A stretch of 64,000 nucleotides of DNA from Metarhizium brunneum (taxonomy: Eukaryota > Ascomycota > Sordariomycetes > Hypocreales > Clavicipitaceae): the NCBI RefSeq assembly GCF_013426205.1, contig NC_089424.1:2728001-2792000 (forward strand), given 5' to 3'. Of the stretch, positions 43,431-58,203 are shown piece by piece (positions within the stretch are counted from its first letter, which is position 1; each line of letters begins with the position of its first letter). The position numbers were made by a program, and so were the translations under genes. The notes under the pieces are model-generated. The model searched no databases and had not been told where the DNA came from. It saw only the letters and a list, made by a program, of their open reading frames with translations.

Positions 43431-43742
43431 ATATTTTTATAATTAATATATATTTTAATTTTATATTTATTTTTTATAAAATAATATTTAAATTTCTTAA
43501 AAGTATTAATAATTATTAAGAATTTCTTATTATAAATAAAATAATTAAGTTTTATTTTATAAAATTTTTTTAAATAAAATATAATAAAATATAATTTTTT
43601 ATTATTATTTTATTATTTTATTTATATTTTTAAAATAAAATCTACTAAATTAGTTTTTAATTTTATTTTTTTTTTAAATTAAAAGTTTTTAAAATAAGTT
43701 TAAATATAATAAGTTTTTTAATTTTATTAGAAGTATATTATA

Positions 43743-44502
43743 CCCTTTATAATAAGGGGGAAAACTATAATATAAAGCTACTTTTTATTAATTAGCTTTA
43801 TAGTATTTTTCTTAATTTTCCCCTTTATTTCTTCTTTTTTTCTTGCTTTTTTAGTTACTTTATTAAGTTTTTTAATTTTTTTAGTATTTTTAGCTTTTAA
43901 TAATATATTTCTCTTTTTATTAATATCTTTTATAATAATAGCCTTTTTATTACTTTTTTAGGCTTATTAACTTTAATTTCTAAAGTTATAATAAGTAACT
44001 TACTTATATTAGGCTTATTACCTTTTTTAGTACTAGTTATAGTTATAATTATTAATTACTAACTAAGTTTAATATTAGTAAGCTATAGTACTTTACGAAG
44101 TAATATAAAGCTAGAAACCTATAAGTAATTATATTATTTATAAAGCGATTTATTTAAATTAGGTATATAAAGGTAAAATAAGGTGATTATAAGGAAAATA
44201 ATAGGCTTTATAAAAGTTAGGTATAAACTTTATTAATTTATATTATATTAGATTACTTTAAGTTTTTTAGAGTATAACTTATATAATTATAAGTTATTAT
44301 TATTATTATATATATATTTTTGCTAGTATATAAGGTTATAAATTACCTTTTAAGCTAGTAAATTTAATATATTATAATATATATACTGTTTTTTAAATTA
44401 TATATTACTATTAAATTAGCTAGGTATAGCTATTAATTGTGTTACTAGTAGGTTTTAGTAATTAACTAGCCTTTTTTTTATTTTTTTTATTATAATTTAA
44501 AA
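43743..44502 (+). mobile_element. Retroposon R2, copy 2 (opposite orientation)
   Basis: 760 bp between 12-bp duplications AAGTATATTATA (43731-43742; 44503-44514). Same ends as copy 1, reversed. Confidence 0.8.
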
Positions 44503-44890
44503 AAGTATATTATATTTTATTATTTTAATTTTATTATTTATTTTTTTTAATAAATTTATTTAAAAATATTATAATTTTATTATAACTTTTAATAAATTTT
44601 TTATAATAATTTATAAAGCTTTTAAAGCTTTATATATTTTTAATATTTTTTAATATTAATTAATTTTTTATTATTTTAATTTTTATTTTTTTTATTTATA
44701 TTTTATTTAATTATATTATATATTTTAAAAAGTTTATTTTTTATATATAAAACTTATATTTTATTAATTTAAGTAATAATTTAATATTTTATAATATTTT
44801 TAATATTATATATATATATTTTATATAGTTTTTTAAGGTTTTTAAGAAAATTAATATATTATTAAAATATATTATTATAAAGTTATTTAA

Positions 44891-45686
44891 CTTCTTTAAA
44901 AAAAGTAAAACTATTAATATAAATTTATTAAGTAGTTTTACTTTTAGTATTATTAGCTTTATTAGGCTTTTTTATAGCTAATATAATAGTTCTTTTAAAG
45001 TTATATTTTAGCTTTATATTTTTAAAAGCTTTTTTTTTTATATTTTTAATAGCTTTATTATTTTTTTTAATTTTTATTAAATTAAGATTTTTAGCTTTAT
45101 AATAATTATTTTTTTTATTATAAAAAGCTTTTAATTTAATATTAATTATATTACCTTTTAAGTTTTATTAGTTTTTAACCCCTAAAAATTATAATAAATA
45201 ATTTACTTATATTAGGCTTCTTAATACTTTTACTTATATTATTATTAGTAAGCCGGTCTAGTTAATCTTATTTTATAAGGGCTTATATTAACAGGATTTT
45301 AATAGCAAAAAAGGCAAATAACTTAGATAAAAAGGAATAAAACTAACTTAAAATATAAGTAAAAGTAAACTATATAAATATATTATATATATAAGTATTT
45401 TAGGTTTTTAATATAACTTAATATAAGTTATAAATATAAAGTTAGTTTACCTTTATAATAATAATAGCTAAGGCTATTATAAAATAGCTTTAATTAATAG
45501 TTATAATATAATACTAATTATACTAGTATATTTAATATATTATAATATATAAATAATTTATTTTTTTAATTTTTTATTATTTTTAGCTTAATATAACTTA
45601 ATATTATTTTAGATTTTATACTTATATAATACTTATATTATATATATAATTTTATTTAATTATAAAGTAAATTAATTATAAATTAA
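44891..45686 (+). mobile_element. Retroposon R1, copy 3 (opposite orientation)
   Basis: 796 bp between 13-bp duplications TAAAGTTATTTAA (44878-44890; 45687-45699). Confidence 0.75.
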
Positions 45687-48600
45687 TAAAGTTATTTAAA
45701 TATTTTTATAATATATTATTAATTATTTTTTAAAATATTATTAATATATTAATAAGCCTTATTAATATTATTAAATATTTAAATAATTTAAATTTTATTT
45801 TAAAAGCTATTATTTATTTATAACTTTTTTTTATTTAAATTAAATTATATACTTTTTTTAGGTTTATTATAATAAATTAATTTATATTATATAATTAATT
45901 TTATAATTTTAATATTAATAATAATAATATTTTATTTTTTATAATAATTATATTTAATTATTAATAATTTATTATTAATTATAATTTTTTATTTTTTTTT
46001 AAAATAAATATAATTAAGTATTTAGCTTTTAATATTAATACTTTAATATAATTTTTTATTAATATTTTATTAATATATTTTTATAATATTTTAAGTTTTT
46101 TTATATTTAAATTATAAATTTTATAAAATATTATTAATTTTTTATTTATTAATTTAATTTTATAATTTTATTAATTATATTTAAATAATTTAATTTTTAA
46201 TTTTTTTATAAATAATTTTTTATATTTTTAATATTTTTTAAAAATATTTTTAAGTTTTTTTTTTTTATTATTAAGCTTTTATTATTTTTATTATTTTTAT
46301 TTTTTTTTTTTTTAAATTTTTTATTTATATTTATAAAAATTTCTTTTAAAATAATAATAATTTTTTAGATTTTAATTTTTATTTTTTTATTATTTATTAT
46401 TATTTATATTTTAATTTATAATATTATTAAAATTATTATAATAAATTTAATTATTTTTTTTTATATTTATTATTTTTATATTATTTATTTATTATTATTA
46501 ATTTTTAAATAATTTACTTAAAAGTTTTTTTTTTAAAATTTTATTTATAAATTAAATTATAATAAAAAATTTTTTTTTTTAAATTTTATTAATTTTATTA
46601 ACTTAAAATTTTATTTTATTTTAATTAGCTTATTTTTTAATTAATTAATAAATTATTTTTTTATAATTATAAATATTTTAATATTAAATTATATTTTAAT
46701 ATATTTATAATATTAAGTTAAATTATTTTTAAATAATTTTAAATTTATATTTTAAAATAATTAATTTTTTAATTAATAATTTTATTATTATAAGTAAAAA
46801 GTTTTTTTTTAATATTAATTAACTTATATCATATTTTTTTATATTTTTATAATAATTAATAATAATTAATAATTTTAAGTAAAATATAATTATTTATTAT
46901 ATTATTATTTATAAGTATATAAATATAATATTTTATAATTTTAATATTTAATATTATTTTATTATTTTATTTATTTTAAATTATATTAAAAATTATTAAT
47001 ATTTTTTTTTATATTAATTTATAACTTTTTTATAAATAATATATTTTATTTTTTAAGTTTTTTAAAATAAATTTTTTTATAATTTATTATTTTATTTTTT
47101 AATATTATTTTATAAATACTTAAAATAAAACTTATTATTAAATATTTAATATAAATAATTATAAATTTAATTTTTTATTTTTTTATATTTTTTATATTTT
47201 AAATTATTATAATTTATTATATATTTTTATTATATTTAAAATTAAATTTTTATTTATTATATTATTTATTTAGTTTTTATTTATTATAATATATTAATTT
47301 TATAATTTTATTAAAATTTTTATATTTAAGTATATTTAATATTTATTATATTTATTTATATATTATTAATATTTTATATTATTATTTATATTATTTTTTA
47401 ATTTTATTTATTATATATTTTAAGTAATTTAATAATAAATATATTATATAATTTTTTATTTTATATTAAAATAATTTAAATAATAATTTTTTTTTATATA
47501 TTAGAATTTTTTTTTATATATATATTAATATTATTATTTATTTTTTATATATATATATAATTAATATATATTTAATTTATATATATTTATAAAATTTATA
47601 TAAACTTAATATTGAATAAATATATTTAAATTAAGTTTTAAAATTATTATTTAATTATTATTAATTATTTTTATTTTTTATTTTAAAAGTTTTTATTTAA
47701 AATATAATATTTTAATTAAAAATTTTTTATTTTAATTAAAAATATATTTAATTATATTTTAATTATAAAATATATTTAATATATTATAAATATATATAAT
47801 ATTTATATTAATTATATATAATTTTTATATTTTAATAAAAGTTTAAAATTATTTTTTTTTTTTTAAGTATTATAATATTAGGTTTTTTAATATTATAATA
47901 ATATTTATTATAATAATAAAAATTATAAAATATTTTCTTATTAATATAAAAAAATATTATTATATAATTTATTTTTATATAATTATTAATTTTATTAATA
48001 TTTTTTTCTTATTTTATTTATTTTTAAATACTTTTAAAATATTTAAAATTATATTATTATTATTAATATTTATTTTTTTTATTTTATTTTTTAATTTATT
48101 AAAAAAAATAAAAATTTATATATTTTATTTTTTTTTATATTATTATTTTTTTTAAATTTTTTTTATTTTTATTTATTATTATATTGAATTAAAAAATTTT
48201 TAATATAAGTTTTTATTTAAATATTTTAATAATTTTAATTTATAAAATTTTTTTTATTTTATTATTATAAAAGTTTTTTTTTTATTAATTATTTATTTAG
48301 TTTTTTTTATATTAATTATTTAATTATTTATAGCTTATTTTTTATAAAATTTATAATTTTTTTTTTAGTTTTTTTAATTTTTTTAAAAACTATTTTTTTT
48401 TTTATTTATTACTTATATAAATATAATAATTATTATTATAATAAAAAGTTTAATTAAAATTTTTATATTTTATTTTTAATTTAATAATTTTATTTTTTTA
48501 TTAATTAATAATATTAAGTTATTTTTTATTTTTTTTTAATATTAGCTTTTATTTTTTTTTAAATTTTTTATATTTATTAATAAAATATTTTAGTTTTTTA

Positions 48601-49021
48601 TAATTATAATATTTTTTTTTCTTATTATTTTTTTTAATAATATTAAGCTTTATTTATTTAAAATTAAAAATATAATTATAAATAATAAGTTTTTTTTATT
48701 TTTTTTTTAATTAACTTATTAATTTTTTTTTTTATAAAATTTTAAGTTTTATTTTTTATTATTTTTATATATATTATTAATATTATTTATTATTAATTTA
48801 AATTATTATTATTATATAATTTAAAAAGTTATTTAATATATTTTTTTTATATAATTTATTTTTAATTTCTTTTTTTAATTTTTTAAAAAAAGCTAATATA
48901 AATAGCTTATTTTTTTAATTTAATATTAAAATAATTTATTTAAAATATATTATATAATTTAATATAAATTTTTTTTATTTAAGTTAATTTATATAAATAA
49001 TTATAATTTTTATTTTATTAA

Positions 49022-49770
49022 ATTATAATAAAAAAATAAAAAAAAGGCTAGTTAATTACTAGAACCTACTAGTAATACAATTAATAGCTATATCTAGCTA
49101 ATTAAATAGTAATATATAATTAAAAAAACACTATATATATATATTATAATATATTAAATTTACTAGCTTAAAAGGTAATTTATAACCTTATATACTAATA
49201 AAAATATATATATAATAATAATAATAACTTATAATTATATAAGTTATACTTTAAAAAACTTAAAGTAATTTAATATAATATAAATTAATAAAGTTTTAAC
49301 TTTTATAAAATATATTATTTTCCTTATAATTACTTTATTTTACTTTTATATACTTAATTTAAATAAATTATTTTATAAATAATATAGTTACTTATAGGTT
49401 TTTAGCTTTATATTACTTCCTAAAGCACTTACTAATATTAGACTTAGTTAATAATTAATAACCTTATTATAACTATAACTAGTACTAAAAAAAGTAATAA
49501 GCCTAATATAAGTAAATTACTTATTATAATTTTAGGAATTAAAGCTAATAAGCCTAAAAAAGTAATAAAAAAGCTATTATTATAAAAAATATTAATAAAA
49601 AAAAGAATATATTATTAAAAGCTAAAAATATTAAAAAAGTTAATAAACTTAATAAAATAACTAAGAAAATAAGAAAAAAAGAAAAAAAAAAGAAAAATTA
49701 AGAAAAATATTATAAAGTTAATTAATAAAAAGTAGTTTTATATTATAATTTTCCCTTTTATTATAAAAAG
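49022..49770 (-). mobile_element. Retroposon R2, copy 3
   Basis: 749 bp between 18-bp duplications TAATTTTTATTTTATTAA (49004-49021; 49771-49788), the longest exact duplication seen. Confidence 0.8.
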
Positions 49771-49915
49771 TAATTTTTATTTTATTAATTAATTTAAATA
49801 TTTTTTTAATTATTATTTTAAATTTTTTATAATTAATAAATATTTTTTTTATTTTATTTTTTTAATTATTTTTTATATTAATAAAATAATTTTATATAAT
49901 TAATTTAAATTATAT

Positions 49916-50788
49916 TAATTTATAGTTAATTTACTTTATAATTAAATAAAATTATATATATAATATAAGTATTATATAAGTATAAAATCTAAAATAATAT
50001 TAGGTTATATTAGGCTAAGAATAGTAAAAAACTAGAAAAGTAAACTATTTTAGTATAATTAGTATTATATTATAGCTACTAGCTAAAGCTATTTTATAAT
50101 AGTCTTAGCTATTATTATTATAACAGTAAATTAACTTTATACTTATAACTTATATTAAGTTATATTAAAAACCTAAAATACTTATATATATAATATATTT
50201 ATATAATTTATTTTTACTTATATTTTAAATTAGTTTTATTCTTTTTTATCTAAGTTATTTACTTTTTTTATTATTAAGATTATAACTAATTATAAGTTAT
50301 TACCTTTATATATATATATCTTTTATAAGCACTTATTAATATTTATTATAGCTATTTATAAACTATTATATATAAAGTATATACTTATTAATATAAGCCT
50401 TTATAAAATAAGATTAACTAAACCAGCTTATTAATAATAATATAAGTAAAGGTATTAAAAAGCTTAATATAAGTAAGTTATTTATTATAACTTTTAAAGG
50501 TTAAAAGCTAATAAAGCTTAAAAAATAATATAATTAATATTAAATTAAAAGCTTTTTATAATAAAAAGAATAATTATTATAAAACTAAAAATCTTAACTT
50601 AATAAAAATTAAGAAAAATAATAAAGCTATTAAAAATATAAAAAAAAAGGCTTTTAAAAATATAAAGCTAAAATATAACTTTAAAAAAGCTATTATACTA
50701 GCTATAAAAAAGCTTAATAAAGCTAATAATACCAAAAGTAAAGCTACCTAATAAATTTATATTAATAGTTTTACCTTTTTTAAAGGGG
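49916..50788 (-). mobile_element. Retroposon R1, copy 4
   Basis: 873 bp between 14-bp duplications AATTTAAATTATAT (49902-49915; 50789-50802). Includes the R1 hairpin near 50075-50112. Confidence 0.8.
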
Positions 50789-51042
50789 AATTTAAATTAT
50801 ATAAATATAATACTTATTATATATTTTTTAGTATATAATACTTTTACTTATATATTAATTAACTTATTTAAGTAAAATTAATAATATACTTTAAGTTAAA
50901 TTAAAAATTCTTAAAGTATTTTTAAGTTATTATTATAAAATTCTAATATTTTAAGCTTAATAATTTCTCTTAAGTTTTTTTATTTTAATATAAGTATTTA
51001 ATATTTAAGGCTAAGTTACTTAACCTATTAATATAATTATAT

Positions 51043-51851
51043 TAATTTTAATTTATAGTTAATTTACTTTATAATTAAATAAAATTATATATATAATATA
51101 AGTATTATATAAGTATAAAATCTAAAATAATATTAGGTTATATTAGGCTAAAAATAGTAAAAGACTAGAAAAGTAAATTATTTTAGCGTAATTAGTACCG
51201 TGTTATAACTGCTAATTAAGGCTATTTTATAATAGCCTTAGCTATTATTATTATAAAGGTAAACTAATTTTATACTTATAACTTATATTAAATTATATTA
51301 AAAACCTAAAATACTTATATATATAATATATTTATATAATTTACTTTTACTTATATTTTAAGTTAGTTTTATTTTTTTTATTTAAGTTATTTACCTTTTT
51401 TACTATTAAAATTATAACTAATTATAAGTTATTACTCTTATATATATATATATTTTTATAAGTACTTATTAATATTTATTATAGCTATTTATAAATAATA
51501 ATAATATAAGTAAAAGTACTAAAAAGCTCAATATAAGTAAGTTACTTATTATAACTTTTAAGGGTTAAAAGCTAATAAAGCTTAAAAAATAATATAATTA
51601 ATATTAAATTAAAAGCTTTTTATAATAAAAAAAATAATTATTATAAAACTAAAAATTTTAACTTAATAAAAATTAAAAAAATAATAAAACTATTAAAAAT
51701 ATAAAAAAAAAAGCTTTTAAAAATATAAAGCTAAAATATAACTTTAAAAAAGCTATTATATTAATTATAAAAAAGCCTAATAAGGCTAATAATACTAAGA
51801 GTAAAACTACCTAATAAATTTATATTAGTAGTTTTACCTTTTTTAGAGGGG
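51043..51851 (-). mobile_element. Retroposon R1, copy 5
   Basis: 809 bp between 14-bp duplications TAATATAATTATAT (51029-51042; 51852-51865). Last insertion inside the gypsy copy. Confidence 0.8.
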
Positions 51852-52024
51852 TAATATAATTATATAAGTTTATTTATAATATTCTAGGGTTTAAAGCTTT
51901 AAAGCTTTTAAAATACTAATAATATAATTATTTTAAATAAAATAAGTATTATAAGTATTATTTTAATAGTTATTAAATATTACTTAAAATAATATAATAA
52001 TTATTTAAATAAAAGCTTTTAATA

Positions 52025-52471
52025 TATAATAACTAAGATTTCTAAGAAATAAACTAATTATAATTTATATTAATAAAATAATTAAGATAATTAATCTAAG
52101 TAATTAAGTATTATATTAATAATAAATTATAAATTATAACTAAGTAATTAAAGTTAAAAAGTTATAAGTAAAGCTTAAATTAATATAATAATTATATTAA
52201 AAGTTAAAAAGCTAAAATTTATTTATAAAATAAATTTAAAAGTTTTTATATATTATAATAATTATTTACCTTAAATATAAATAATAATATTACTTATATT
52301 AATTTTATTATAATTACTTATACTACTTACTTTATATATAATAAGCACTTTTTTATTAATAGCTTATATTAACTATTATTTTATAATCTTTCCTGCTTAT
52401 ATTATATAGTAGCTTATATAGTTTAGCCTACTCTTATAACTTATACTATAGCTTATAGCTAGGTTATAATA
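52025..52471 (-). repeat. Mutated LTR (right) of the RIP-destroyed gypsy copy
   Basis: 447 bp; the same 11-bp length excess over the intact LTR as the left copy, so both belong to one subfamily member. Begins TATAATAACT, ends GGTTATAATA. Confidence 0.85.
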
Positions 52472-53842
52472 ATTTATACCTAAAAATATTATATTAATTA
52501 ATAGCTTTTAAAGTAATATTATAATACTTTAAAAAGTTATTATTACTTAAATATAAAAGCTTTATAAGCTTATTAAATAATATTTTCTTCTTAAAAATTA
52601 AATAATATAAAGTTTTTTTATAATAATAATATTAATTTATATTAACTTTTAAGTAAAATATAAACTAATTTTAATAAAAGCTTTATTTAATAATAATAAA
52701 ACTATATTTATAGCTTAAAAAAGCTTAATATAATATAAACTAATTATAAATATAATATTTATAAATAATAATTATAATTAATAAGCTTTTATTTTTTAAA
52801 ATTTTTTAGCTAAAATTTAAGGTTAAATAGCTTTTTACTTTAAAAATAATAAAGAAATTAGCTATAATTTAATTATATTTTTAGGTTATTTAATTATTAT
52901 ATATATTAACTTTTATAAAAAAAAATAACTTTTATTAAGCTTAATTAAATAAAATAATAATAAAATAAATTATTTATAAACTTTTTTATTTAATTTAAAA
53001 ATAAAATTATATTTATTAAAAGCTTTAAATAAAAAAATTTTATTAAGTTAATAAAATTATAATAATTTCTTAATAAATATATATAAAAAAAAATTATTAA
53101 TTAAAAAATATTATATTTTAAATATATTAAAATAATAATTTATTTTTATAATATAATTATAAATATTAAATTATTATAATTAAAAAATTTTTTTTATAAT
53201 AAATAAAATAAATATAATATAAACTTTAAAAAAAAATAATATAATAATAAAAGTATAATTATAATAAATGTAAGTAAATTAAGGTTTTAAATTAAGCTTA
53301 AAAAAAGTATAAATTATAATTATTTTTAAAATTAATAAAAAAAATAAGCTTATTAAATATTAATTAATATAATTAATTAATAATATAAAAAAAAATACTT
53401 ATATTATAAATTTATAAGCTATTATATTTTAAAGTATATATTTTTTTATATAATATTTATAAGTATTTAATATATAAAAAATAATAATAAAAAATTTTAT
53501 TCTTAATATAAATAAAAATAAAAAATTATTAAAAAATAAAATATTTTTATAATAAGTTTTTTATTAAAAGTATTATAATATACTAATAATTATAAATTAA
53601 AAAATATATTATATAAAAAATAAAAATTAAAAAAAATTAAGTTAAAAATAAATATATTATTTTTTTTAGTTTTTATATTAATTAACTTTTTAAAATTTAT
53701 AAATATTTAAGTAAATATAAATTATAATTATTATATAATAATAAATAAAAAATTTATATAATATATAAAATTAAATCTAGTTTTATTAAATAAATAATAA
53801 TAAATATATATTATAATAAAAATAAGAAAAAAATAATAATAT
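52472..53842. repeat. AT-rich decayed sequence, origin unknown
   Basis: Lies outside the gypsy copy. No frame, no match to the intact element noticed. Possibly the internal part of the outer element bounded by repeat D. Confidence 0.35.
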
Positions 53843-55458
53843 TAATTTATAATTAATTTACTTTATAATTAAATAAAATTATATATCCCTTTATAATAAA
53901 GGGGAAAACTATAATATAAAGCTATTTTTTATTAACTAGCTTTATAGTATTCTTCTTAATTTTCCCTTTTATTTTTTTTTCTTATTTTTTTAATTATTTT
54001 ATTAAGTTTTTTAATTTTTTTAATATTTTTAGCTTTTAATAATATATTTTTTTTCTTATTAATATTTTTTATAATAATAACCTTTTTATTATTCTTTTAA
54101 GCTTATTAGCTTTAATCCCTAAAATTATAATAAGTAACTTACTTATATTAGGCTTATTACTTTTTTTAGTACTAATTATAATTATAGTTTCTTTTCTAGG
54201 TTATTAATTACTAATTAAGTCTGATATTAGTAAGTACTTTAAAGAGTAATATAAAGCCAGAAACTTATAAATAATTACTTTATAAAGTAATTTATTTAAA
54301 TTAAGTATATAAAAGTAAAATAAAGTAATTATAAGGAAAATAATAAGCTTTATAAAAGTTAAAACTTTATTAATTTATATTATATTAAATTACTTTAAGT
54401 TTTTTAAAGTATAACTTATATAATTATATATTATTATTATTATTATATATATATTTTTATTAGTATATAAGGTTATAAATTACCTTTTAAACTAGTAAAT
54501 TTAATATATTATAATATATATATATAGTATTTTTTAAATTATATATTATTATTAAATTAGCTAGGTATAACTATTAATTGTGTTATTAGTAGGTCTTAGT
54601 AATTAACTAGCCTTTTTTTTATTTTTTTTATTATAATTTAATAAAATTATATATATAATATAAGTATTATATAAGTATAAAATCTAAAATAATATTAGGT
54701 TATATTAGGCTAAAAATAATAAAAAACTAAAAAAGTAAACTATTTATATATTATAATATATTAGATATACTAGTATAATTAGTGCTATATTATAGCTATT
54801 AGCTAAGGCTATTTTATAATAGCCTTAGCTATTATTATTATAAAAGTAAATTAACTTTATATTTATAACTTATATTAAGTTATATTAAAAACCTAAAATA
54901 CTTATATATATAATATATTTATATAGTTTACTTTTACTTATATTTTAAGTTAGTTTTATTCCTTTTTATTTAAGTTATTTACCTTTTTTATTATTAAAAT
55001 CTAATATAACTAATTATAAGTTACTACTCTTATATATATATATCTCTTATAAGCACTTACTAATATCTATTATAGCTATTTATAAATAATAATAATATAG
55101 GCTTTAAAAGTGCTAAACTACCTAATATAAAGCCTAATATAAGTAAATTACTTATTATAACTTTTAGGGGTTAAAAGCTAATAAGGCTTAAAAGATAATA
55201 TAATTAATATTAAATTAAAAGCTTTTTATAATAAAAAAAATAATTATTATAAAATTAAAAATTTTAACTTAATAAAAATTAAAAAAAATAATAAAGCTAT
55301 TAAAAATATAAAAAAAAAGGCTTTTAAAAATATAAAGCTAAAATATAACTTTAAAAAAGCTATTATATTAGCTATAAAAAAGCCTAATAAAGCTAATAAT
55401 ACTAAAAGTAAAGCTGCCTAATAAATTTATATTAGTAGTTTTACCTTTTTTAAAGGGG
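53843..55458 (-). mobile_element. Retroposon R1, copy 6, interrupted by an R2 insertion
   Basis: The left 40 bp of R1 (to 53886) and the rest (from 54640) flank a complete R2 copy. Removing it restores a normal R1 of about 850 bp. Its own target duplication is not clear. Confidence 0.75.
53887..54639 (+). mobile_element. Retroposon R2, copy 4, nested in R1
   Basis: 753 bp between 15-bp duplications AATAAAATTATATAT (53872-53886; 54640-54654). The duplicated bases are R1 sequence, so R2 moved after this R1 copy was in place. Confidence 0.85.
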
Positions 55459-55857
55459 TTAAATATAATAATAAATAAAATAATATATTATAAAAATTAA
55501 AGTAAATATAAAAAAATATATTATTATAATAAAATTTTATTAAATATTATTAAAAATTAAAAAAAAACCTACTTAAAATTAAATTAAAATTAAATTAAAA
55601 GTATAAATTAAAAAAATCTAAAAATTAAAAATATTAATATTTTATAATTAAGTTAAATAAAAAAAAAATAAAAGTAATATAATATAAAATATAAAATAAT
55701 TAAATATAATAAAATTTTAATTAAATATATAAAAATTAAAAACCTTAATAAAAAAAGTTTAATTAATTTTTTTAATAATTAAAATAAATAAAAATATAAT
55801 AAAAATAAAAAAATTAAAATTAAAAAAATTAATAATAAAATAAAAAAAATAATATAT

Positions 55858-56608
55858 TAAATTATAATAAAACAAATAAAAAAAAGGCTAGTTAATTACT
55901 AAAACCTACTAGTAATATAATTAATAATTATACCTAGCTAATTTAATAGTAATATATAATTCAAAAAATAATATATATATTATAATATATTAAATTTACT
56001 AGCTTAAAAGGTGATTTATAACTTTATATACTAATAAAAGTATATATATAATAATAATAATAACTTATAATTATATAAGTTATACTCTAAAAAACTTAGA
56101 GTAATTTAATATAATATAAATTAATAAAATCTATACTTAACTTTTATAAAGCCTATTATTTTCCTTATAATTACCTTATTTTACCTTTATATACTTAATT
56201 TAAATAAATTACTTTATAAAGTAGTTACTTATAAGTTTCTAGCTTTATATTACTTCTTAAAGTACTTACTAATATTAGATTTAATTAGTAATTAATAATT
56301 TTATTATAATTATAACTAATACTAAAAAAAGTAATAAGCTTAATATAAGTAAATTACTTATTATAACTTTAAAAATTAAAGCTAATAAGCCTAAAAAAAT
56401 AATAAAAAAGCTATTATTATAAAAAATATTAATAAAAAAAAATATATATTATTAAAAGTTAAAAATATTAAAAAAATTAAAAAACTTAATAAAATAGCTA
56501 AAAAAGTAAAAAAAAAAAAGAAATAAAAGGGAAAATTAAGAAGAATACTATAAAGCTAGTTAATAAAAAGTAGCTTTATATTATAGTTTTCCCTTTTATT
56601 ATAAAGTG
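55858..56608 (-). mobile_element. Retroposon R2, copy 5
   Basis: 751 bp between 15-bp duplications AAAAAAATAATATAT (55843-55857; 56609-56623). Confidence 0.75.
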
Positions 56609-57209
56609 AAAAAAATAATATATAATATATTAATAATTAATAAATAAATTAAAATTACTTAAATATAAGCTAATATTAAAATAATATAAAGTATTAATAA
56701 TAAAAGCTAAAAATATTTAATATAAAATATTAAAAGTATTAAATAAAATATAAATAATATAAAACCTAAAAATATAAATATTAAATAAAATATAAATTAA
56801 AAAATATATAATAAAAATAAGCTTAATAATATAATTAATTTAAGCTTTTTAAAACTAAATAATATTAAAAATATAATATTAAAAAATCTTAAAATTAAGT
56901 AAAATATTAAAAAATAATAATTAATTAAAATTAAAATTATTATTAATTAAATTAATATTATTTTTATTATTAATATTATATTAATTATTAAAATTAATAT
57001 TATTATAAAATAAGTTTTTATTAAAAATTAAAATAATAATAAAAAAAGTAAGTTAATAAATAATATTTTTATTAAAAGTTAAAATAATAATAAAAAAAAA
57101 AACTAAAAAATATAATAAATAAAAAAAATTATAAATTAAATAATAACTTAATATAATTAATAAATTTTATATATAATTAAGTATTATTATTAAACTAACT
57201 TATATTAAT

Positions 57210-57256
57210 ATTAATATTTGGTTGATTTGCTTTATAATTAAATAAAATTACATATA
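57210..57256 (-). mobile_element. R1 fragment of 47 bp with its own target duplication
   Basis: Only the TTAATATTTGGTTGATTTGC end of R1 is present, between 18-bp flanks (57192-57209; 57257-57274) that agree at 16 of 18 positions; both differences are C/T. A severely truncated insertion. Confidence 0.6.
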
Positions 57257-58203
57257 AAATTAACTTATACTAATTAATAATAATCTAAATAATAAAAGTA
57301 ATTATATTATTTTACTTATAAAAAAAGTTAATTAAAATAAGCTTATTAATTTATAATAAGTTTTACTTATATTAATTAAAAATTAAAAAAGTATTTATTA
57401 AAATAATAGCTTAATTAAAAAATTAATTATAAATATTAATAGCTTAAATTACTTTAAAATTATAATAAATATAATTAAATATAATTTTAAATTTTTTTAT
57501 AATAAAAATAAATAAAATTAAAAATTTAATATAATATATTTTTTAATTATTAATTATATTTTTCTTAAAAGCTATAAATATAATATATTACTTATTAATA
57601 TATAAATATATAATTTTTTTTATTAATAATATAATTTTATATTTTTAATAAAAATATATATTTTTTAATAATAATATTTATAAGTATTATAATAAACTTT
57701 ATAAATTATATTAAATTTAAGTATATATTTTTTTTACTTATATTTATAATTTATTAATAATAAAATATATAAAAATTAAGTATTTTATTATTATTAAAAA
57801 ATTTTTTATTATTTAAATTATTTTTAATAATATATTTACTTAAATAATAATTATAATTAAAACTAAAAAAATAATTTAAAAATATTAAATTAAATATAAT
57901 AATAATAATAAATATTTTTTTTTTATATTTATAAATAAAATAACTTAAAAAAAAATATTTTAAAATAAAATAATAATAAAAATATAAATAAAAAAGTAAT
58001 TAAATAATTTTAATTAAAATAATTAAAATATTAAAATAATTAAAAAAAAAAAAAAGTTATAATAAATAAATAAAAATATTTTTATTTTTTAAAAAAATTA
58101 TTTTATATTTTATAAAAAAGTTAAAATAAATAAAAATAAAAGTAAAATATATATATATTTAACTTTAAAAAAAGTTATTTAATAATATAAATAAATAAAA
58201 AAA

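Larger units (their letters stand above)
38105..52471 (-). mobile_element. RIP-destroyed gypsy copy with eight nested insertions
   Basis: Sister of the intact element. The left LTR (38105-38551) and right LTR (52025-52471) are both 447 bp and align with the intact LTR through C/T and G/A changes. The bases just inside both LTRs align too, for example 38552-38640 with 29666-29755, and 51961-52024 with 36541-36604. The flanking pentamers are ATTTA on both outer sides. Subtracting eight R1/R2 insertions with one target duplication each (6599 bp) leaves 7768 bp, versus 7811 for the intact copy. No coding capacity remains. Confidence 0.88.

Noticed and set aside
39473..45699. R1/R2 inverted pairs as long terminal inverted repeats of one DNA transposon
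   Set aside because: Each copy has its own target duplication and the gypsy sequence continues between them, so they are independent insertions.
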